The translations under genes were made by a program, and so were the position numbers. This document shows positions 1-8,455 of a DNA stretch of 64,000 bases, piece after piece (the first letter of the stretch is position 1; each line of letters opens with the position of its first letter). This stretch comes from Streptomyces sp. 840.1 (GTDB taxonomy: Bacteria > Actinomycetota > Actinomycetes > Streptomycetales > Streptomycetaceae): contig NZ_RJUU01000003.1 of assembly GCF_003751445.1 (NCBI RefSeq), positions 186,001-250,000 of the forward strand. The letters are read 5' to 3'. A model generated the notes under the pieces. That model was given only the letters and a program-made list of their open reading frames with translations. It ran no database searches and was not told the origin of the DNA.

Positions 1-1013
1 TTGCACAGCCGCCAGTTGTCCAGGTGGGCACTGAGGAAGTTGGATTCGCGCAGGCGGACGCCGTCGTTGGCCAGGAGCGGCGCACTCCAGTTCAGCGGCT
101 TGCCGGGGACGTCGATCCTGTAGACGGCGGGCTGGCAGTTCAGGGCGGCGCGGGTGGCGGGGGCCGGGGTACGGGTGGCGGGGGCCGGGGTACGGGTGGC
201 GGGGGCCGGGCTTCCGATGGCCTCCGCGCTCTCGTCGGTCCTGGTGGCCTGCTCGGCTTCGTGCCTGGCCTTGGTGGCCTTCGCCGAGGAGACGGGACCC
301 GCCGCGTGGATCGCGGTGGCGGTGGCGGAGCCGCAGTCGAGGAGGTCCTGCGCCTTGCGCATGATGCTGTTGGCGGGGACGCTGTCCTCGCAGCGCACCG
401 CACCCTCTTCGAGGGCGGTGTAGGTGGTGTAGCTGCCGGTGTCGGACCCTTCGATCCACTTCAGCGCCCAACTGCCGTCGTCCTGTTGGACGCGGTTGCA
501 GTTGAGGCTGCCGTACGTACCGGTGACCTTTTTGGTGCCCTTGTAGAGGCCGTAATAGCCGGGATTGCCGAAGTTCCACGTGACGGACGTCGACGCGCTG
601 CTGGTGGAGGTGTAGTTCACCTGAACGTTCAGGCCCAGGCTCGCACCGACCGTGCCGAGGGTCTCGACGGCGAAGCTGCCTTCGACGTTACCGGTGAGGC
701 CGACGGACACCGAGATCGTCGTCTGGACACTGGTGTTGACGGTCTGCGTACCGGTCGAGCCGTCGGTGACGTACCAGCCTGTGAAGTGGGTGATCGTCGG
801 GACCACTTCGGAGGTCCTGATGTACGGGTGCCGTGTGCCGAGGTCGGTCGCCGTGCAGGCGCTGCCGGACTCGGCCTGCGAGGCGGCGACGGGTGCGGCG
901 GCGGGCGCGGCGGTGGCCGGTGAGACGGCAAGTCCCACGGTGGCTGCAGCAGCCGAGACGGCACAGGCCATGAGCGTTCTGCTCGTGCGGCTGACGGTTC
1001 TTGTGGGGCGCAT
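1..1013 (-). CDS. Secreted protein of unknown function, C-terminus cut by window edge
   Basis: Open frame from an ATG at 1013 running off the left edge without a stop (337 codons visible). The N-terminus is a clear Sec signal peptide: Arg/Lys-rich start, hydrophobic alanine-rich core, and an AxA-type cleavage region near residue 35. The mature part is rich in Thr, Ser, Gly and Val in alternating patterns, which suggests a beta-rich fold, with scattered Cys that could pair outside the cell. A linker near residues 270-290 is three copies of PAPATRT, encoded by a 21-bp DNA repeat. A purine-rich ribosome site (AGGGGGAAAAG) precedes the start. I do not recognise the family. It is divergent from the DNase remnant to the right. 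Confidence 0.8.
   Translation of the reverse strand, partial: MRPTRTVSRTSRTLMACAVSAAAATVGLAVSPATAAPAAAPVAASQAESGSACTATDLGTRHPYIRTSEVVPTITHFTGWYVTDGSTGTQTVNTSVQTTISVSVGLTGNVEGSFAVETLGTVGASLGLNVQVNYTSTSSASTSVTWNFGNPGYYGLYKGTKKVTGTYGSLNCNRVQQDDGSWALKWIEGSDTGSYTTYTALEEGAVRCEDSVPANSIMRKAQDLLDCGSATATAIHAAGPVSSAKATKARHEAEQATRTDESAEAIGSPAPATRTPAPATRTPAPATRAALNCQPAVYRIDVPGKPLNWSAPLLANDGVRLRESNFLSAHLDNWRLC
151..210. repeat. Three tandem 21-bp repeats
   Basis: Unit CGGGTGGCGGGGGCCGGGG plus TA, starting at 151, 172 and 193, the last copy diverging at its end. On the minus strand it encodes PAPATRT three times in the linker of the secreted protein. Copy number is likely to vary between strains. Confidence 0.85.
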
Positions 1014-1055
1014 CGTTGCTTTTCCCCCTGCTTGTGTGTGTTCGGTCAAGGGGTG

Positions 1056-1061
1056 AATGTA
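1056..1061 (-). promoter_or_regulatory. Possible -10 box of the secreted protein gene
   Basis: TACATT on the minus strand, about 43 bases upstream of the ATG. It fits the TANNNT pattern of streptomycete housekeeping promoters. No convincing -35 was found, so this is tentative. Confidence 0.3.
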
Positions 1062-1200
1062 GCGGCCACGGAGACGGCGGTGTGAGCCCGCAACGGGCCA
1101 AAACCGACCAAGGAGGGGCCTGTTCCGCCCTGTGCGCGCGGGCGCCGGGCCGGTTCGATCCCTGGTGGAACCGAACACCACCGATCGAGGGGAATCACCC

Positions 1201-1679
1201 TTGAAATGCGTCAGACACCTGCTCGCGGCCATGGCCGCACCAGAGCCTGTCCGCGGCCCTCCTCACCCCGGGCACCTCACCGGCGACCGCCGCACCGGCC
1301 CAGAACTGCCCCATCCGCTGAGGCGTAATTCCGGTGGGCAGGCGGCGGCCAAGAAGCGCAGGCAGTCGTGCACGGCGGGCCCGGACCCGTTCAAGAAGGA
1401 TCCCGGCGTCACGGACGACCCCTGCGACGAGTTTCCCTTCGCCGGCTCCGTGGAGGGCGGCACGAACGGTTCCGAGTGCACGGAAATCATCCCCACGAAG
1501 ACGGCAGGGGCGTGGCACGTCGATGTCGTACGGGACAGCCCCCACGGCGCATACGCGCCCTGCATCCGGGCCCATGTGCCCCTGACCGAGAACACGGGGC
1601 GGGAGGTGAACTCGGCCGGGCCGTCGTCGCGGACCGCATCCTCGAGAGGGAGTCGTACGAGGTGATCATCGCCCCGTAG
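1201..1679 (+). pseudogene. NucA/NucB-type secreted DNase, broken by frameshifts
   Basis: Three pieces of one protein lie in three frames. A TTG at 1201 starts a short Lys/Arg then Leu/Ala segment (LKCVRHLLAAMA). The rest of a signal peptide (SLSAALLTPGTSPATAAPAQ) continues in another frame at about 1238-1318 and hits a stop at 1319-1321. The catalytic core is back in the first frame, with CDEFPFAGSVEGG near 1420-1460, the motif region of NucA/NucB nucleases. The C-terminus (GGELGRAVVADRILERESYE) is in a third frame after a shift in the G-rich run near 1596-1605, ending with TAG at 1677-1679. At least two indels are needed to explain this, so a decayed gene is more likely than one sequencing error. 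Family members are secreted non-specific DNases. Confidence 0.65.
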
Positions 1680-1780
1680 ATGATCAATGAGTCTTCGCCA
1701 TCTTCGAACGCGCAGGTCGGCAGCTCTGGCGTGGCGCTCGCTCGGGATGCTCATGCTGATTGCGGGCGGCAGTCTGCGGT

Positions 1781-1809
1781 CTTGATCGCCCGTCATGTCA
1801 TCGATCAAG
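1781..1809. other. Inverted repeat, 8-bp arms
   Basis: CTTGATCG (1781-1788) and CGATCAAG (1802-1809) around a 13-base loop, in the intergenic stretch between the DNase remnant and the DinB-like gene. No T-run follows. Could be a weak terminator or a regulator site. The rest of 1680-1940 shows no gene. Confidence 0.3.
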
Positions 1810-1952
1810 GCTGAGCCGCTCGCGGCGACGCGGCCCGAAGGGCACATCAGGCCCCAGTGTCATCTCCTGGTGCGGTGCGTCTCGCGGCCCACCGGCGGCG
1901 ACGGCGTCCGCGAGGGGCGCAGCCAGGTCTCCGTTGTATGTAGTGTGCGGAA

Positions 1953-2516
1953 ATGGCAAGAAGCGAGCGACTCGCGGACCAGTTGGACTGGTACTGGAGC
2001 AAGAACCTGCGGCCACGGCTGGAGGGTCTTACCGACGAGGAGTACTTCTGGGAGCCGGTGCGCGGCTGCTGGAGCATCCGCCCACGTGGCACGTCAGCCG
2101 CGCCGATGTCGGAAGGTCCGGGGGAATGGACGATGGACTTCGCGTCCCCTGCCCCGGTGCCTGCGCCGGTGACCACGATTGCCTGGCGGCTGGCGCACAT
2201 CATCGTCTCCTGCCTGGGCTATCGGGTCGGATGGCACTTCGGCGGCCAAGACCTCGAGTCCCAGGCATTCGCCTACGCGGGGACCGCTGACGAGGCGCTG
2301 CAACAGCTCGATGAGATGTACGGGAGATGGAACGCGGGGGTCCGCGAGCTCTCGGACGCCGATCTGGACAATCCGCCCACGGTGGGCCCCGAGCGGTTTC
2401 CCATGGAGAACAGGGTCCTGCACGTCAACAGGGAGCTGATCCATCACGGCGCCGAGATTTCCCTGCTGCGCGACCTCTACCGCTGGCAGGACGGAGCCGT
2501 ACCGCGCCGGATATGA
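1953..2516 (+). CDS. DinB-superfamily protein
   Basis: 187 residues starting MARSERLADQLDWYW. The sequence fits the DinB/DfsB four-helix-bundle family: the N-terminal helix with paired aromatics, LTDEEYFWEPVRGCWSIR, a central ITWR-like segment (TIAWRLAHIIVS) with a His that would bind metal in this family, and a late LHVNRELIHHGAEISLLRDL helix with the usual HHGAEI ending. These proteins are often thiol- or metal-dependent enzymes of unknown substrate. The start follows TAGTGT at 1941-1946 by six bases, so the mRNA is probably leaderless. It stands alone. Confidence 0.85.
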   Translation: MARSERLADQLDWYWSKNLRPRLEGLTDEEYFWEPVRGCWSIRPRGTSAAPMSEGPGEWTMDFASPAPVPAPVTTIAWRLAHIIVSCLGYRVGWHFGGQDLESQAFAYAGTADEALQQLDEMYGRWNAGVRELSDADLDNPPTVGPERFPMENRVLHVNRELIHHGAEISLLRDLYRWQDGAVPRRI

Positions 2517-2703
2517 CTGATCATCTGTCAGGGTGAGAGGTCGAGGTTCGAGAGGACCAGGAGAGCGCGCAGAAGGCTGGTGGCGCGCGCGGGGTCAGTG
2601 CGGAGCTCGGGAGGATGCGCCAGGCCTTCAGTCGTTTTGTGACGTACGTTCCACGTGCTTGCCCCGGCCCGGCCCGGAGCACGCGCACGCAGCGCCGCCT
2701 CCG

Positions 2704-3396
2704 TCAGACCGAACGCCCGGCGTCCAGCCGAGGCACGGCGCGAGGGCGGAGGGTCATGAGCGAGTTCTGCCAAGTCGCCACCATGGCGAAGGGAAACCGG
2801 TCGAGCTCCAGACAGAGCGCGACGTCATCGGGATGGGCCCCCTGACGCGCCCCCGCCGCCAGCTCGGCGGCGGCGCGTGACTCACCGGCGCGGCGGAGGT
2901 GCTCAGCGGCCCCCGTCGCGGCTCCGGTTGCCCTCCGGGCGATGTACTGGGCACAAGCCAGGTCCTCCTCGGCGCGTCCGTCCTCGCCAGTGACCACGAA
3001 GGTGGCACCGGGACACTCGCAGGCCTGCAGAAGACGCGCCGTCGCCTCCGCGACCACGAAGCCGGCGCACAGCACCAGCGAGGCCTCCCTGACCGCGAGC
3101 GCGCCGGCCGTGCCCGCCGTGGTCCTCTGCACAACGGTCCGTTCGCCGAGATCGGCAGACCTCAGCAGACCCGGTGAATGGACCATGTCGAACCCGGGGG
3201 CCGTCGCGCCGTCCTTGAGCGTCACCCAGTCCGGATGGCGGGCCCTGAGCACCAGCGCCTCGTCCAGCGCTTCGGCGAGGACGATCTTCTCAGCCCCTCG
3301 CGCGAAGGCCCAGGCAGCCACCGTGAAGGCACGCATGACGTCCACGACGACTGCCACGGACGGAGCTTCGGCCACCTCGGCATCCCGATGAATCAT
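2704..3396 (-). CDS. ComB-family 2-phosphosulfolactate phosphatase-like protein
   Basis: 230 residues from the ATG at 3396, chosen over an upstream in-frame start because the family alignment begins near MIHRDAEV. The signature [21 protein letters not shown] matches the N-terminal ComB motif (VVxDVLRAxTTxxxAxxxGA). Later blocks include HSPG and TTAGT, plus a glycine-rich core around [20 protein letters not shown], all expected for the family. Characterised ComB enzymes remove phosphate from 2-phosphosulfolactate in coenzyme M synthesis. Actinobacteria do not make that cofactor, so the substrate here is unknown. Alone, convergent with the DinB-like gene. The 190 bases between them hold no clear gene. 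Confidence 0.8.
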   Translation of the reverse strand: MIHRDAEVAEAPSVAVVVDVMRAFTVAAWAFARGAEKIVLAEALDEALVLRARHPDWVTLKDGATAPGFDMVHSPGLLRSADLGERTVVQRTTAGTAGALAVREASLVLCAGFVVAEATARLLQACECPGATFVVTGEDGRAEEDLACAQYIARRATGAATGAAEHLRRAGESRAAAELAAGARQGAHPDDVALCLELDRFPFAMVATWQNSLMTLRPRAVPRLDAGRSV

Positions 3397-3605
3397 GCGT
3401 CCATCCCGTCGTGATCGCGCATACTCACACCCACCCACAAGCAAGAAGCATTTTTTGCGTCATCTCCGTCAATATTTTCGCAATGTGCGCACACTATTGC
3501 CGATGCGTAACCTCGTCGTTACGATCCCCGAAACGGAATCCTGACCCACCGGTTGCCCAACCAGCCCTGGGATGACCGGAGTTGACCTAGTCGAGGAGTC
3601 TCCTG

Positions 3606-5582
3606 ATGGGCGTCACGCGCCGGACATTCATGCAAGCGGTGATCGCGGTCACGGCCGTGGGTGCGGCAGGGGGTACGCAGACCGCCCTGGCAGGGGCCGC
3701 GGTTGCCGCGGGCAGTCCGCCCGGCGATGTGGTGGGGAAGGTCACCGTCGGCTATCAGGGGTGGTTCGCCTGCGCCGGGGACGGCGCCCCGATCAACGGC
3801 TGGTGGCACTGGACCCAGGACTGGGGCCGGCCGCCGTCGCCGTCCAACACCGGCACCAAGTGCTGGCCCGACATGCGGGAGTACACGCACAGTTACCCCA
3901 CGGCCTACGACAACCTCGGCAACGGGCAGCCCGCGGCGCTGTTCTCGTCCTACGACCAGCAGACCGTCGATACCCACTTCCTGTGGATGCGGCAGTACGG
4001 CATCGACACGGCCGCCCTGCAGCGCTTCAACCCGACCGGCGGCGAGGGTCCGACGCGGGACGCGATGGCCGTCAAGGTGCGGTCCGCAGCCGAGTCGCAC
4101 GACGTGAAGTTCTACGTGATGTACGACGTCACCGGCTGGACCGGCATGCGGTCGGAGATCAAGAGCGACTGGACGAACAAGATGAAGGCGCACACGGCCT
4201 CATCTCAGTACGCCACCCAGAACGGGAAGCCGGTGGTCTGCATCTGGGGCTTCGGCTTCAACGACGAGAACCACCCGTTCTCCACCGAGGCCTGCCTGGA
4301 CGTCATCAACTGGTTCAAGGAGCAGGGCTGTTACGTCATCGGCGGGGTACCGCGCGAATGGCGCACGGGCGGCGCGGGGACGCGCACCGGGTACGGGGAC
4401 GTCTACCACGCCTTCCACATGATCTCCCCCTGGATGGTCGGCGCGATCGGTAACGCGGGCGACTCCGACAACGCCTACTCCACCTACACGGTCGGCGACG
4501 AGGCGGACTGCACCGCGCACGGCATCGACTACCAGCCGTGCGTGCTGCCCGGCGACGTGTCAGGGCGCCAGCGCGCGCACGGCGACTTCATGTGGCGGCA
4601 GTTCTACAACATGTGCCGGGCCGGAGTGCAGGGCATCTACATCTCGATGTTCGACGAGTACAACGAGGGCAACCAGATCGCCAAGACCGCCGAGACCCAG
4701 GCCTCGGTACCGACGGGGTCGGGATTCCTGGCACTGGACGAGGACGGCACCGCCTGCTCCTCCGACTACTACCTGAGACTGACCGGCGACGGCGGCCGGA
4801 TGCTCAAGGGCGAGATCGGCCTCACCGCCGTCCGCCCCACCCCTCCGAAGGCCCAGGGCGGAGCCGACACCACCCCGCCCACCGCCCCGACGCAGCTGCG
4901 GGTCACCGACCGCACCAGCAACTCGGTATCGCTGGCCTGGGACGCGTCGACGGACAACGTCGGTGTCACCGGCTACCGCGTGCTGCGGGTGAACGGCCAG
5001 ACGAGCATGCAGGTGGGCACCGCGACCGGCACGTCGTTCAGCGTCACCGGCCTCGCCCCGTCCACCGACTACGTCTTCCACGTGGTCGCGCTCGACGCGG
5101 CCGGTGGCGTCTCGCTCCCGTCGAATCAGGTCACCGCCACGACCGCAACGGCCGGCAGCACCACCGACCTGGCCCTGGGCCGGCCGACCGCGGAGAGCGG
5201 CCACACCCAGGGCTACGGCTCCGGCAACGCGGTGGACGATGACCCGAACAGCTACTGGGAGTCCACGAACGGCGCATTCCCCCAGTGGATCCAGGTCGAT
5301 CTCGGCGCGGCGACCACCGTCCGCCGGATCGTGCTCACCCTGCCGCCGTCCAGCGCCTGGGGCGCCCGCACCCAGACGGTCTCGGTCCAGGGCGGCATCG
5401 ACAGCGGCGTCTCCGGTCAGCTGCTCGCCGCGGCGGGCCACGGATTCGACCCGGCGCACGGCAACACCGCCACCCTCACCCTGCCGACGGCCTCCCCCGT
5501 CCGGTACGTACGGCTGACCTTCACCGCCAACACCGGCTGGCCTGCCGCCCAGATCTCCGGACTCAAGATCTACGCGGCCTGA
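3606..5582 (+). CDS. Secreted GH99-like glycoside hydrolase with FN3 and discoidin domains
   Basis: 658 residues. A twin-arginine-like signal (TRRTFMQAVIAVTAV) with an alanine-rich tail covers about residues 1-40. The catalytic region, roughly 45-400, has YQGWFACAGDGAPINGWWHW and the barrel strands VKFYVMYDV, VVCIWGFGF and YISMFDEYNEG, as in GH99-like endo-mannosidases and related 'xylosidase' proteins. A fibronectin type III domain follows (about 424-513, TPPTAPTQLRVTDRTSNSVS). A C-terminal F5/8 type C (CBM32-like) domain, about 520-658, contains NAVDDDPNSYWES and QVDLGAATTVRRIVL. Likely exported folded by Tat and acting on mannan-type or other plant or fungal glycans. The exact substrate is not readable. 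GAGGAG lies seven bases before the ATG. Confidence 0.8.
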   Translation: MGVTRRTFMQAVIAVTAVGAAGGTQTALAGAAVAAGSPPGDVVGKVTVGYQGWFACAGDGAPINGWWHWTQDWGRPPSPSNTGTKCWPDMREYTHSYPTAYDNLGNGQPAALFSSYDQQTVDTHFLWMRQYGIDTAALQRFNPTGGEGPTRDAMAVKVRSAAESHDVKFYVMYDVTGWTGMRSEIKSDWTNKMKAHTASSQYATQNGKPVVCIWGFGFNDENHPFSTEACLDVINWFKEQGCYVIGGVPREWRTGGAGTRTGYGDVYHAFHMISPWMVGAIGNAGDSDNAYSTYTVGDEADCTAHGIDYQPCVLPGDVSGRQRAHGDFMWRQFYNMCRAGVQGIYISMFDEYNEGNQIAKTAETQASVPTGSGFLALDEDGTACSSDYYLRLTGDGGRMLKGEIGLTAVRPTPPKAQGGADTTPPTAPTQLRVTDRTSNSVSLAWDASTDNVGVTGYRVLRVNGQTSMQVGTATGTSFSVTGLAPSTDYVFHVVALDAAGGVSLPSNQVTATTATAGSTTDLALGRPTAESGHTQGYGSGNAVDDDPNSYWESTNGAFPQWIQVDLGAATTVRRIVLTLPPSSAWGARTQTVSVQGGIDSGVSGQLLAAAGHGFDPAHGNTATLTLPTASPVRYVRLTFTANTGWPAAQISGLKIYAA

Positions 5583-5652
5583 GCCTCCGTCAGCAGGGCC
5601 CGGAATACGGTACCCAGCGCACCCAACGCACCAAGTGCGCTGAGCCCGGTCC

Positions 5653-6573
5653 TCAACCGGTCGCTGTCCGGTCCGCGGCGCGGGAGAAGGAGAAGGCGCA
5701 CGCGGCGAAGTCGGCGACCGGGACGTATCCGATGCGCCGGTAGAGGGCGGTGCTGGTGGGGTTGGCCGGGTCCGCGAACAGGACGACGTCTGTCGCACCC
5801 TCGGCCTGCGCCGCCCTGCTCACCTCGGCCACCAGGGCGCCCGCGTAGCCCCGGCCCCGCAGATGGGCCGGGGTGTAGACCGGGTCCACCCGGACCATGC
5901 CCGCGATCATCGAGGTGACGGCCGCCATGGAGACGGGAGCACCGTCCGGGGTCTCCCAGAACGTGAAGCGTCGGCCGGCGAAGCGCGAGCCCGCCCAGGT
6001 TCCGGCGTCCACGGCGGGGACTTCTCCGACACTGGCGGAGAACTCCCCGCACAGACGGATGAGTTGATCGCGGTCCTGCTCGCCGACGAGCCGCCCCCGG
6101 CCCTCCGGGGGCGGCTCGGGCGGCGTCAGCGTGCCGAGCCGGTGGAGACAGGCCCGCCACCCCGGCACTGACTCCGCGCCTGTACGCCGCTGCCACGCAC
6201 CGGCGAACGCGGTGACGGTGTGGAAATCCGCGAGGACACCAGTGAGCGGCCCCCCGACGGCGGCCAGGTGAGCGGCGAGGCTGTCGGCCTGCTCAGGAAG
6301 CAGGGGCGTGAGGGTCAGCCGCTGGGACGGCGGCCGATAACACGCCGCGCGCACCTCGCCCGCTGCCTCAAGCAGACCGAAGACCGTGCCATCGGCACTG
6401 TATCCACCGGCCCTGCGGGGACGCAGTTCCCGGTTGCGTCGCTCGCGGGTGCGCAGTTCCTCGATCACCGTCAACGGCGTGTTGTGGAGAGCGGGACGGG
6501 AGCGGAGGAAGTCTCCGGCCCGCGCAAGGAAGTCGTCGAGGTCCTCGGTGAGGTGCCAGCTGTCCGGGCGCAT
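5653..6573 (-). CDS. GNAT-family N-acetyltransferase
   Basis: 306 residues with the acyl-CoA-binding motif A near residues 235-255 (RGRGYAGALVAEVSRAA), preceded by the beta-strand MVRVDPVYTPAHL and followed by DVVLFADPANPTSTALYRRIGY, all typical of GNAT folds. The N-terminal half is a degenerate GNAT-like domain with no clear CoA motif, as in two-domain GNAT proteins. Substrate unknown. Convergent with the GH99-like gene, 70 bases apart. No clear ribosome site precedes the ATG, so a leaderless transcript is possible. Confidence 0.8.
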   Translation of the reverse strand: MRPDSWHLTEDLDDFLARAGDFLRSRPALHNTPLTVIEELRTRERRNRELRPRRAGGYSADGTVFGLLEAAGEVRAACYRPPSQRLTLTPLLPEQADSLAAHLAAVGGPLTGVLADFHTVTAFAGAWQRRTGAESVPGWRACLHRLGTLTPPEPPPEGRGRLVGEQDRDQLIRLCGEFSASVGEVPAVDAGTWAGSRFAGRRFTFWETPDGAPVSMAAVTSMIAGMVRVDPVYTPAHLRGRGYAGALVAEVSRAAQAEGATDVVLFADPANPTSTALYRRIGYVPVADFAACAFSFSRAADRTATG

Positions 6574-6669
6574 GCTTCATGTTGCCAGAAGCGTCCGGGC
6601 CGGCCACCGTGTGGCGTGGCCGAGACTCCTCGACGCCTTACCGGCCGCGACCACGGGCCGTGCAGCCCC

Positions 6670-6835
6670 TAAGGGCTGTCCCGTAATCCCTGGCGGGCAC
6701 TCGACGACAGCTACGGCACCTCGCTGCGTTGTCGAAACGCCCGAATACATCCAGTATGCGGACGCTCCTCCGCCTTGCGATGCACCGCATCTGACGCCGA
6801 GCGCTGATCCACCAGGGATTACGGGACAGCCCTTA
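6670..6835. mobile_element. MITE-like 166-bp element with perfect 24-bp inverted ends
   Basis: The left end (6670-6693, TAAGGGCTGTCCCGTAATCC...) and right end (6812-6835, ...GATTACGGGACAGCCCTTA) are perfect inverted repeats of 24 bases. If the outer TA at each end is a target duplication, the ends are 22 bp, which fits IS630/Tc1-mariner-type insertion at TA. There is no coding capacity inside. From memory, repeats with this GGGCTGTCCCGTAATCCC end occur in many copies in streptomycete genomes; I have not checked this. It sits between the GNAT gene and the TmrB-like gene, ending 12 bases before the latter's start codon. Confidence 0.75.
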
Positions 6836-6847
6836 GCATCGGATCCC

Positions 6848-7369
6848 ATGATCGTATGGCTCAACGGAACCCACGGCGCGGGCAAGACGACGACCAGTGC
6901 ACTCGTACAGCAGTTGATCCCGGATTCTCGGGTGTTCGACGCCGAGAAGGTCGGCGAGACGCTCATGGACATCACGCCGGGACTCCCCGAGACGGACAAC
7001 TTCCAGCACTGGCCGCCGTGGCGGCCGCTCGTGGTCGAGACCGCCCGCCGAGTGCTCGACTACGCCGGCGGCACCCTGGTGATGCCCATGACCGTCCTGG
7101 TCGAGCCGTACTGGCGCGAGATCAGCACCGGTCTCGCCGACCATGGCATTCCGGTGCGGCACTTCGTCCTCCATGCCGATCAGGAGACCCTTCGCGGTCG
7201 CATCGAGGGCGACACGCTGCTCGGCCCCTCTCCCTTCCGCCTCAAGTACCTGGAGCCCTATGCCGAGGCGGCCCGCGCATGGCTCCACAGCGAGGCCGAG
7301 GTCGTCGACACCACGCGGCTCACGCCCGCCCAGGCCGCCCAGCGGATCGCGCGGGCCGTCAACGGCTGA
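6848..7369 (+). CDS. TmrB-like P-loop ATPase/kinase
   Basis: 173 residues. The N-terminus MIVWLNGTHGAGKTTTS has a Walker A loop at residues 7-14 and closely resembles TmrB, the Bacillus tunicamycin-resistance ATP-binding protein. A following FDAEKVGETL segment and the late LTPAQAAQRIA helix also fit. The FVLHADQETLRGRI block resembles the LID region of small-molecule kinases. It may phosphorylate or sequester a nucleoside-type compound; that is inference from the family. The chosen ATG is where the family begins. Longer in-frame extensions would run through the MITE and are not believable. No strong ribosome site is present; TAGCAT at 6834-6839, on the MITE edge, could act as a -10 box. Confidence 0.75.
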   Translation: MIVWLNGTHGAGKTTTSALVQQLIPDSRVFDAEKVGETLMDITPGLPETDNFQHWPPWRPLVVETARRVLDYAGGTLVMPMTVLVEPYWREISTGLADHGIPVRHFVLHADQETLRGRIEGDTLLGPSPFRLKYLEPYAEAARAWLHSEAEVVDTTRLTPAQAAQRIARAVNG

Positions 7370-7725
7370 GTCGGAAGCGGACCATAGCAGGGTGGGCTCG
7401 GCGGATCTCTCTGTCGACGCCAGTGGGCCGGCCGCCCCTGCTGTGCCACATCGCCCGCTCCGGGCCACCGGGCATCGGCCCCATTCGTCGGTCTCGGCCG
7501 ACGGAGCTCCCCGCTGGCTGGCTTCCGACTTCCGGCCGGGACCCTCGCGGACGGGACGCCGCTTTCCATCGAGGCCGAGCGCACGGCTACTGATGAACAT
7601 GTGACGCCACCAGGCGCCATCGTCGCACCACACTCATACATACCGCCCCTGAACTGCACAGATGCGTGCCGAGGCGATAGCCGGCACCCCACGCCGCATC
7701 ACGCGTGACGTCCACCCGCTTGCCA
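7370..7725. other. Intergenic stretch, no gene seen
   Basis: About 355 bases after the TmrB-like gene. Open frames here lack ribosome sites, family-like sequence and consistent codon bias. I see no hairpin or repeat of note before the operator that starts at 7726. Confidence 0.5.
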
Positions 7726-7756
7726 ATGGCGCCACATTGGCGCCATAGTGGAGCCA
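7726..7756. promoter_or_regulatory. Phased operator overlapping a leaderless promoter and start codon
   Basis: Three copies of a self-palindromic octamer, TGGCGCCA (7727-7734), TGGCGCCA (7738-7745) and TGGAGCCA (7749-7756), each exactly 11 bases apart, so all on one face of the helix. The first two also form ATGGCGCC-ACATT-GGCGCCAT (7726-7746). CATAGT at 7744-7749, six bases before the ATG, fits a leaderless -10 box. The third copy runs into the ATG. The layout suits cooperative binding by a dimeric regulator, most simply the product of the gene it precedes. Confidence 0.6.
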
Positions 7757-8310
7757 TGGACCTCACGCCGTATGTCGAAACACTCCACAGGGAACTGGCG
7801 GTGGCCGCCGAAGCCGGGGGTGACGAAGCCCGCGAACTCGCCGAGCGGCTGACGGCGCCGCTGGAATCGGCCACGCGTCTGACCCTGCTCAACGTGCTGT
7901 CCGCTGCCATGGACGAGATCACCCGGGAACTCGCCCCCGGCTCGGTCGACGTACGGCTTCGCGGCCTCGACCCCGACTTCGTGGTGGTGCTGCCGCAGCG
8001 CGCCGAGCCGACCGAGCCGCTCGATGCACCGACTCCCACCCCCGCCGCGGCCCCGGCCCCGGCCCCGGCCCCGGCCCCGGCCCCGGCCAGAGCGGACATG
8101 GACGAGGGCGGCACCGCCCGCGTCAATCTGCGCCTGCCCGCCCACCTCAAGACCCGGGCCGAGGAAGCGGCGGTCAGCGAGGGCCTGTCGGTGAACGCGT
8201 GGCTCGTACGAGTCGTGTCGGGCGCGGTCGACACGGCCGGAGCCGGCACTCCGCGCACCCAGGGGAAGACCAGGTCCGTCAGCCAGAGCTTCACGGGCTG
8301 GGTGCGCTGA
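7756..8310 (+). CDS. Putative ribbon-helix-helix DNA-binding protein
   Basis: 184 residues. An N-terminal helical domain (about 1-85) resembles HicB-like or histidine-kinase-accessory proteins seen next to DUF4097 genes. A Pro-Ala linker (AAPAPAPAPAPAPARA) follows at about 97-112, then a C-terminal region (about 118-150) with VNLRLPAHLKTRAEEAAVSEGLSVNAWLVRVV, cited here in part: a beta-strand followed by two helices, the Arc/CopG ribbon-helix-helix pattern. Likely a DNA-binding regulator, plausibly of its own promoter and the DUF4097 gene downstream. No toxin gene is adjacent. The ATG is chosen because it sits six bases after CATAGT. Confidence 0.7.
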   Translation: MDLTPYVETLHRELAVAAEAGGDEARELAERLTAPLESATRLTLLNVLSAAMDEITRELAPGSVDVRLRGLDPDFVVVLPQRAEPTEPLDAPTPTPAAAPAPAPAPAPAPARADMDEGGTARVNLRLPAHLKTRAEEAAVSEGLSVNAWLVRVVSGAVDTAGAGTPRTQGKTRSVSQSFTGWVR

Positions 8311-8363
8311 GCCTGTCTGCAAACTGCCGTCTGCCGGGAGGCGACGGCAGTTTGAAGACAGGC
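8311..8363 (+). terminator. Strong hairpin directly after the regulator gene
   Basis: Starts one base after the stop. Arms GCCTGTCT-G-CAAACTGCCGTC and GACGGCAGTTTG-A-AGACAGGC pair over 20 of 21 positions around an 11-base loop. There is no T-run, as usual for streptomycete terminators. It may only partly stop transcription into the DUF4097 gene. Confidence 0.6.
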
Positions 8364-8455
8364 CCCAGCCGCCCCGGAGACGGCCGCACCGACACCACGC
8401 CCCGCCGGCGGGGATGCCACGAACACCCAAGACGAGCCAAGAGGACGGGACAGCC

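Noticed and set aside
2528..2773. Short minus-strand frame between the DinB-like and ComB-like genes
   Set aside because: Arg/Ala-rich composition, no ribosome site and overlap with the end of the ComB-like gene; typical of a chance frame in GC-rich DNA.
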